Shown here: piece after piece, positions 5,370 through 9,849 of the stretch
How positions within the stretch are numbered: the stretch's first letter is position 1
How the letters are laid out: every line of letters begins with the position of its first letter
Assembly: GCA_015489255.1 (NCBI GenBank)
Contig: WGAD01000280.1
Span: 1 to 9,849 of the forward strand
From: Anaerolineales bacterium
GTDB lineage: Bacteria > Chloroflexota > Anaerolineae > Anaerolineales > Villigracilaceae
DNA length: 9,849 nucleotides
Direction of reading: 5' to 3'
Program-made: the position numbers and the translations under genes
Notes under the pieces: model-generated
Told to the model about the DNA's origin: nothing
Seen by the model: only the letters and a program-made list of their open reading frames with translations
The model's database searches: none

Positions 5370-8081
5370 CTACTCTTCTTCGTGTTCGTGCACTTCCACG
5401 TCTTCCCAGCCGGTGATCATGGCTTTGATGTCGGTCAGGATGGTGGGGCCGGTGGTGGTCAGGTAGACATGGCCGACGATGAAGGAGGCCAGCAGCCAGG
5501 CGATCAGGGTGTGCAGAGGGGCCAGCCATTGCAGGCCGCCCAGGGCGGCGGTGATCTCAGGCCAGGTTTGCGCGCCCCACATGAGGATGCCGGTGATCAC
5601 TTGCAGCGGCAGGAGGACGTTCAGCAGACCGAAATAGGTTGCCTGTTGCAGGGGGTTCAGCTTCTTTTCCGGCGTCTTTTCGAAGGGGTGCGGTTCGCCT
5701 TTGAAGATGCCCTGCAAGTAGAACTTGCTTTGCAAGATGGCCTGGTCGAAGAAGCCGCGCGGACGCGGAACGTATTGCTTGATCTCGCCGCTGACCAGGT
5801 GATAGAAGAGCGAGAGGAAGGCGTTGGCGACCAACACGGTAGCCAGCGCGTTGTGGATGGGCACCATGTAGCGGAAGTTGAAGGCGCCAAACTTATCGGG
5901 GAGGTGGATCACCAGGCCTGTGAGCAGCAGGAAGACGATGGCAACCACTTGCAGCCAGTGCCAGAAGCGTTCGTAGGCGGTGTACATGTACACTTTCTTC
6001 AGCGTTACGGCGTGTTTGGCCTGCTTGCGTGCAGCCAGGTAGCGCAGGGTGCTGTGCCCGGCGATGCCAAGAAGGGTGCCGATGAAGGCCAGCACGCCGA
6101 ACCAGTCGAGCCAGGAGATGTGGCTGCTGCCGAAGACGTAGAGACCATCGGCCTTAGGGCGGGGATTGTAGTACAGCGCCCCGTTGTCATCCGTCGTCAG
6201 TTCGCCGCTGTAGGTCACGTTGGTGTCCACAAATTCGGGCATGACGCCGGCGGGCACATAGGCCGCCAACTGGATGGGTTGGGTCAGCCGGGAACTGGTG
6301 GAATGGCAGGCGGTGCAGTCGTTCACGGCCCATTCGCCGCGGGTGACGTTGTGGTTGACGCTGTAGGGCTGCATCTGCCCGGCGATGTGAACGTTTTGCA
6401 AGCCGAGGTCTTCCAGGCGGGCGGCGATGGTTTCGCGCTTGGTGTCGCTGTCGATGCGCAGTTCGGTGTTGTCCAGGTTGCCGTCGCCGTTGGCGTCGAA
6501 GGCGGCCAGCACCTCGGGGGCGTAAGACTGGCCTTCGAACCAGGCAGCTTTGAGGTCCACCTCGCGCACCGGGAGCGTGTTTCCGTTGGCGTCTTCATAT
6601 ACCCAGTACCAGGTGGTGATGATGTTGTAGGGCGCCAGCAGTGTGTCGCCGTCCACGTTTTCGCGCATCATCAGCACGGGCTGGTAGCCGGTCACCAGGT
6701 TGGTGATGGTGTCGCTGTTTTCGCTGTTGCCTGCGATGCCGCGGAAGAACTTCAGCGGTTCGCCTTCGGCAGTCAAGACGGTCCAGTCGTATTGTTCGAT
6801 GGCCGGAGCGTACAGCTGCGGAATGTGGCAGGATTCGCAGGCCAGGGTTTCCATGTGCCGGTCGATGTAGGGCAGCCACTGGGCGTGACTGGTCTTGGCA
6901 TCGTGGCAAGATTCGCAACGGCGCATGGTGCCTTTGAGTTCCGGTGCAACGCTGTATTGGGCGCTTTCGCCGCGGGCAAAGTTGTGGCTGGGGCGCTGCA
7001 AATAGGCGCCGATGTCCAGGCGGCGCGGATCGAAGAGCAGGTGATCCGGAGCGTCGTCTTTGATGGCGTAGGCCGGGTTATTGAGGGAGAAGTGGCAATC
7101 GGTGCAAGCGAGCTGACGCTCGGCGTGCACGTCCCAAGAGCGGGTGAGGTCGTCTTTGCCGGCGATGTTCATGCCGCTTTCTGCAATTTTTTGCGGCGAG
7201 ATCACCTGGCCGGTGGTGGCCGTTTGCGGGTTGTTCAGCGAAAAGTCGGTGATCACCAGGGCGTCGTTGCTGCGGTCTGCCACGCCGTGGCATTGGGCGC
7301 AGTTCTCGTTGGTGGGCTTTTGGACGAAGAGGTATTCGGCGCGCAGCTGGCCGTCTTCGGTAAAGGCTTCGGGGTTCCAGGAGAAGCCTTCTGCCGTTTC
7401 TGTGACCAGGCCGCTGCTGGCCAGGGTGGCGGTGTTGGCCCAGGCGAAGTTGCCGGATTGCAAAGCGGCGATGCGCGCCTGGTTGTCGGGTGCGTCCATG
7501 TGGCAGAGGAAGCAGTTCATTTCGACGATGCCGGATTGCTTCCAATCCCAGGCGCTGACGCTGCCATCTGGATTGAGGAAGGCGGTTTCCGGGTTGGTTT
7601 CGTCGGGTGGCAGGGCGGTCAGGTCGCCGCCGCTGCGGCTGGTGGAGGCCGGGCCGCCGCCCACGTGGCGCAGGCCGTACGTCATGATCCATTCCGCTGT
7701 GCCCAGGTCCAGGCGTTCATCGCCCGCAGCCGAGAGATAGCGGTAGGTGAGCGGGTCCCATTTTCCAAATGGGCCGGAGGAGGTTCCGCTCTGCTGGTAT
7801 TCGCTCAGCCCCAAGTCGGTGTGGAAGCTGTGGCTGGCGATGTAATCGGTATCGTGACATTGGCCGCAGGTTTGCATGGTGGAGACGGGTTGGCCGCTTG
7901 TGAGCACGTTCTGGCCGTTTGCATCCAGGAAGGCAAAGGTGGGATGCATCGGGCTGCCTGCCTGAGGGGCGGGCTGGTGCCTTTGGGCAATGACCTGGCC
8001 GACGCCGTAGGCAGCGCTTGCCAGCAGCAGGATCAGCAACAGGCCGAGGGAAAACGTTTTGGTGGAAATGTGCCGGGTCAT
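5370..8081 (-). CDS. Heptaheme cytochrome c fused to membrane cytochrome b, with EF-hand loop
   Basis: A 903-residue fusion. An N-terminal hydrophobic segment (10-30, 'ASAAYG' after it) exports a large extracytoplasmic part with seven CXXCH heme c sites, starting at C72, C190, C261, C326, C389, C415 and C589. Between the last two is a textbook EF-hand loop, 'DANGDGNLDNTE' (529-540), with D, N, D, N, D and E at the calcium positions. The C-terminal third is a b-type cytochrome of the hydrogenase/thiosulfate-reductase cytochrome b kind (PF01292-like), with membrane segments near 657-676, 706-726, 743-763, 815-837 and 855-875. Candidate heme b histidines are H708, H743, H761, H857 and H871. The design fits a quinone-to-periplasm electron conduit serving the octaheme enzyme encoded just upstream (15 bp gap, GAGAGG ribosome site). 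I do not know a named family for this exact fusion. Direction of flow cannot be read from the sequence. Confidence 0.88.
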   Translation of the reverse strand: MTRHISTKTFSLGLLLILLLASAAYGVGQVIAQRHQPAPQAGSPMHPTFAFLDANGQNVLTSGQPVSTMQTCGQCHDTDYIASHSFHTDLGLSEYQQSGTSSGPFGKWDPLTYRYLSAAGDERLDLGTAEWIMTYGLRHVGGGPASTSRSGGDLTALPPDETNPETAFLNPDGSVSAWDWKQSGIVEMNCFLCHMDAPDNQARIAALQSGNFAWANTATLASSGLVTETAEGFSWNPEAFTEDGQLRAEYLFVQKPTNENCAQCHGVADRSNDALVITDFSLNNPQTATTGQVISPQKIAESGMNIAGKDDLTRSWDVHAERQLACTDCHFSLNNPAYAIKDDAPDHLLFDPRRLDIGAYLQRPSHNFARGESAQYSVAPELKGTMRRCESCHDAKTSHAQWLPYIDRHMETLACESCHIPQLYAPAIEQYDWTVLTAEGEPLKFFRGIAGNSENSDTITNLVTGYQPVLMMRENVDGDTLLAPYNIITTWYWVYEDANGNTLPVREVDLKAAWFEGQSYAPEVLAAFDANGDGNLDNTELRIDSDTKRETIAARLEDLGLQNVHIAGQMQPYSVNHNVTRGEWAVNDCTACHSTSSRLTQPIQLAAYVPAGVMPEFVDTNVTYSGELTTDDNGALYYNPRPKADGLYVFGSSHISWLDWFGVLAFIGTLLGIAGHSTLRYLAARKQAKHAVTLKKVYMYTAYERFWHWLQVVAIVFLLLTGLVIHLPDKFGAFNFRYMVPIHNALATVLVANAFLSLFYHLVSGEIKQYVPRPRGFFDQAILQSKFYLQGIFKGEPHPFEKTPEKKLNPLQQATYFGLLNVLLPLQVITGILMWGAQTWPEITAALGGLQWLAPLHTLIAWLLASFIVGHVYLTTTGPTILTDIKAMITGWEDVEVHEHEEE

Positions 8082-8096
8082 AGAACCTCTCTCGCC

Positions 8097-9545
8097 TTAT
8101 TTTTCGTTGAAACGTCCGCCCCATTCGATCGGGTCGCCGGGGTAACCGAGGGCTTCCCAGTCGAGGCGGCCATCGGGGCCGTGGCAGTCGTTGCATTGGA
8201 GCGCGTTTTCAGCCGGTTCGACCATGTGGCTTTGCGGGTAGTACATGTGGGTTTCGGTCCAGTCGTATTTGCCGCTGTAGGGCAGGCCAAGGCGCTCTTC
8301 CATCAGGCGGAAGGCCTGATCCCAGTCGAAGTCGTGCCAGTAGCCGCCTTCGCCGGCGGTGATGGGCGTCAGCAGATAGCCGTTGACGGGATCGTAAGGC
8401 TGAATGGTGACCATGATTTTGAAGGGGAAGATTTTGGCCGTGGGGTCGCTGATGCTGCCGGCTGGTTTGTTGATGTAGGTGGGGCCATCTGTGTTGATGG
8501 GGTCGCCTACCAGGTAACGGTATTCGTTGTTCCCATTGAACCAGATGTAGGTGGGCGTTACGTCGCGTTCGTAGATGAACTCGCCCTTGATTTTCAGGTA
8601 GGTGTAATGATCGTCGCCACGGTCTTCGCCAGCCTGCGACCAATCCCAATAGGTTTTGGTGGGGTCTTTGCGTGCGGTGGCCGGGATGTGGCAGGTCTGG
8701 CAGGCGACGGTATCGAGGTGGGCGTTGATGCGCTCGTCTTCGTGCGGCGGCTCTACGTGGCAGTCGGTGCACTGCACTTGTTCGGCGGGATCGATGGTGT
8801 AGTTGTCGCCGAGCAGGCGGCCCTTGACCTGGTGTTCAGTGGTTTGGTGGCAGTCGGTGCAGAGGAAGTCGTACTTGCCCATGTGAACATCGAGTTGTTC
8901 ATTGGGGTAGTAGAGACTTTCGTCGAGGTCGCCATGTTTGACGCCGTTGCCGCCGCCGCCGTTGAAGTGGCAGCCGCCGCAGTTTTCTCGAGTGGGGACG
9001 CCCACGCTTTGGGCCGCGGCGACCAGGTCCACGCCATCTGCCGGGTTGCCGTATTCGCCTTTGGCGTAGAGGCCTTTGTCGGCGTGGCAGACGAGGCAGT
9101 CCACGTTTTCTTCTACGCTGAAGTCATAACCTTTGGGAGGGTACTGATCCCAGTTGTAGCCGATGTGGCAAGTCATACACTTGGATTCGTTGCCAGCGGT
9201 GCTGATGCAGAAGTTGTTGACCTGATTAAATTTCCCAATGGTCACCGGCTCGTCGCGCCAGGGCACCTCTACGGGCTGGCTTTGCCAGGTCCAGTGGGTG
9301 GTGTGCATCACTTCGCTGGCGGCGTCTTCGTGACATTCCAGGCAGGAGCGGGTCACGTCCTGGGCTGTTTCGAAGGGGCCGGAGATGATCTTGCTGTGAT
9401 CGGTGTGGGTGGGATGTTCGGGGAGGTAATCCCAGGGGTCGGTGGATGGGCCAGTTTCCTTGGGCCACAAGGCAACGATCGGTATCAACGTGATGAGCAA
9501 GATACCGATAAGCCCAATCAGCCATGCTGGAAAGCGTTTTTTCAT
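8097..9545 (-). CDS. otr: Octaheme cytochrome c, tetrathionate reductase (OTR) family
   Basis: A 482-residue protein with an N-terminal membrane anchor or uncleaved signal (8-27) and eight CXXCH heme c sites, starting at C68, C123, C150, C189, C229, C259, C282 and C451. The block 'NNFCISTAGNESKCMTCH' (110-127), then 'YDFSVEENVDCLVCH' and 'CGGCHFNGGGGNGVKHGDLD' (189-208), is characteristic of the octaheme tetrathionate reductase family. The characterised Shewanella enzyme reduces tetrathionate, and also nitrite and hydroxylamine in vitro, with a lysine-ligated active heme. No CXXCK motif is present, so a lysine ligand would have to come from elsewhere, as in OTR. The ATG overlaps the ArsR stop (ATGA), with GAGGAG 8 bases upstream, so regulator and enzyme are coupled. 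Electrons probably come from the downstream heptaheme-cytochrome b fusion. Hydroxylamine-oxidoreductase-like or nitrite reductase activity is an alternative. Confidence 0.9.
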   Translation of the reverse strand: MKKRFPAWLIGLIGILLITLIPIVALWPKETGPSTDPWDYLPEHPTHTDHSKIISGPFETAQDVTRSCLECHEDAASEVMHTTHWTWQSQPVEVPWRDEPVTIGKFNQVNNFCISTAGNESKCMTCHIGYNWDQYPPKGYDFSVEENVDCLVCHADKGLYAKGEYGNPADGVDLVAAAQSVGVPTRENCGGCHFNGGGGNGVKHGDLDESLYYPNEQLDVHMGKYDFLCTDCHQTTEHQVKGRLLGDNYTIDPAEQVQCTDCHVEPPHEDERINAHLDTVACQTCHIPATARKDPTKTYWDWSQAGEDRGDDHYTYLKIKGEFIYERDVTPTYIWFNGNNEYRYLVGDPINTDGPTYINKPAGSISDPTAKIFPFKIMVTIQPYDPVNGYLLTPITAGEGGYWHDFDWDQAFRLMEERLGLPYSGKYDWTETHMYYPQSHMVEPAENALQCNDCHGPDGRLDWEALGYPGDPIEWGGRFNEK

Positions 9546-9849
9546 GTGGCTTTCTCCTCGGATGGAATATTTTCAAGCAGTTTTGCCCGCCGGCGGATGC
9601 GGTCGTGCAAAACGCTGCGTAACAAATCCAGCGCCTGCAGGCAGCGGGGGTCTGTCAGGCGGTAATAGACGTTGACGCCTTCGCGGCGGTGGGCAACCAA
9701 CCCGCGATCGCGCAACACTTTCAGGTGGCGGGAGACGGTCGGCTGCGGTTGCTCCAGCGCTTCGACCAGCTGCGAGACGGTGGCTTCGCCATCCTTAAGC
9801 AGATAGAGGATCAAAATGCGGGTGGCATCGGCCAGCGCGTAGCACAAAC
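9542..9849 (-). CDS. ArsR-family transcriptional regulator (operon 1), 5' end missing
   Basis: A partial gene cut by the window edge; about 102 codons are visible and the true start lies beyond 9849. A TTG at 9847 is only an apparent start, because alignment with the paralogue at 2908-3276 predicts about 17 more residues. The helix-turn-helix 'VSQLVEALEQPQPTVSRHLKV' type and the wing 'EGVNVYYRL' are clear. Cysteines lie at the second visible residue (in 'CYALADATR') and in the last helix region ('DPRCLQAL'). Such a pair could bind a thiophilic metal or form a di- or polysulfide bridge. The gene ends in an ATGA overlap with the octaheme cytochrome gene, so it is very likely the regulator of operon 1; its operator is outside the window. 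Confidence 0.9.
   Translation of the reverse strand, partial: LCYALADATRILILYLLKDGEATVSQLVEALEQPQPTVSRHLKVLRDRGLVAHRREGVNVYYRLTDPRCLQALDLLRSVLHDRIRRRAKLLENIPSEEKAT

Noticed and set aside
5302..5529. N-terminal extension of the YeeE half to a start at 5529
   Set aside because: It overlaps the end of the cytochrome b domain. The added residues are a shadow of that domain, and AGGAG supports the start at 5301.
5304..9665. A 1453-codon open frame on the plus strand
   Set aside because: It lies exactly opposite the cytochrome genes, whose heme motifs and ribosome sites are clear. Its translation is low-complexity (rich in G, V, A, D, H) with no recognisable domain, so it is a codon-bias shadow of the GC-rich minus-strand genes.
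1..9849. Mobile element, CRISPR array, tRNA or rRNA
   Set aside because: No transposase motifs, terminal repeats with target duplications, regularly spaced repeats or cloverleaf/rRNA signatures were seen; coding is nearly continuous and homogeneous in style.

Overview
All ten protein-coding genes lie on the minus strand, so the biology reads from the right end of the window to the left. GC content is high, spacing is tight, and most genes have strong AGGAG-type ribosome binding sites. ArsR-type regulators of the 'C..LAD.TR' style, a DUF1641 gene beside a sulfide:quinone reductase, and half-size YeeE transporters together suggest an anaerobic or facultative sulfur-metabolising bacterium, possibly Chloroflexota (Anaerolineae-like). 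That assignment is an inference from gene style, not a database result.

Operon 1 (9849 to about 3446) starts with a partial ArsR-family regulator cut by the window edge. It continues with an octaheme cytochrome c of the tetrathionate reductase (OTR) family, a 903-residue fusion of seven c-heme sites with a b-type membrane cytochrome, a 183-residue YeeE/YedE half-transporter, and a second YeeE/YedE half fused to a rhodanese-like domain. A strong intrinsic terminator closes it. The short gap of 231 bp (3277-3507) holds this terminator, a near-consensus minus-strand promoter, direct repeats at the predicted start point, and an unexpected near-consensus plus-strand promoter.

Operon 2 (about 3331 to 33) starts with another ArsR-family gene (GTG start), followed by an SQR-type flavoprotein, a DUF1641 protein, a TusE/DsrC-like sulfur carrier and a DsrE2-like sulfurtransferase. 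A second intrinsic terminator closes it.

The genes suggest one integrated sulfur programme. The b-type cytochrome would exchange electrons with the quinone pool and pass them through seven c hemes to the octaheme enzyme, which could convert tetrathionate to thiosulfate (other oxyanion substrates are possible). The YeeE pair would take up thiosulfate or another sulfur compound. SQR, DsrE2 and TusE would handle sulfide and sulfane sulfur, and the two ArsR proteins would sense sulfur (or metal) species. The most unusual points are a rhodanese-like domain that has lost its catalytic cysteine but ends in a SoxY-like Gly-Gly-Cys-Gly tail, an EF-hand calcium loop inside the multiheme-cytochrome b fusion, and back-to-back promoters of which one points at no gene.
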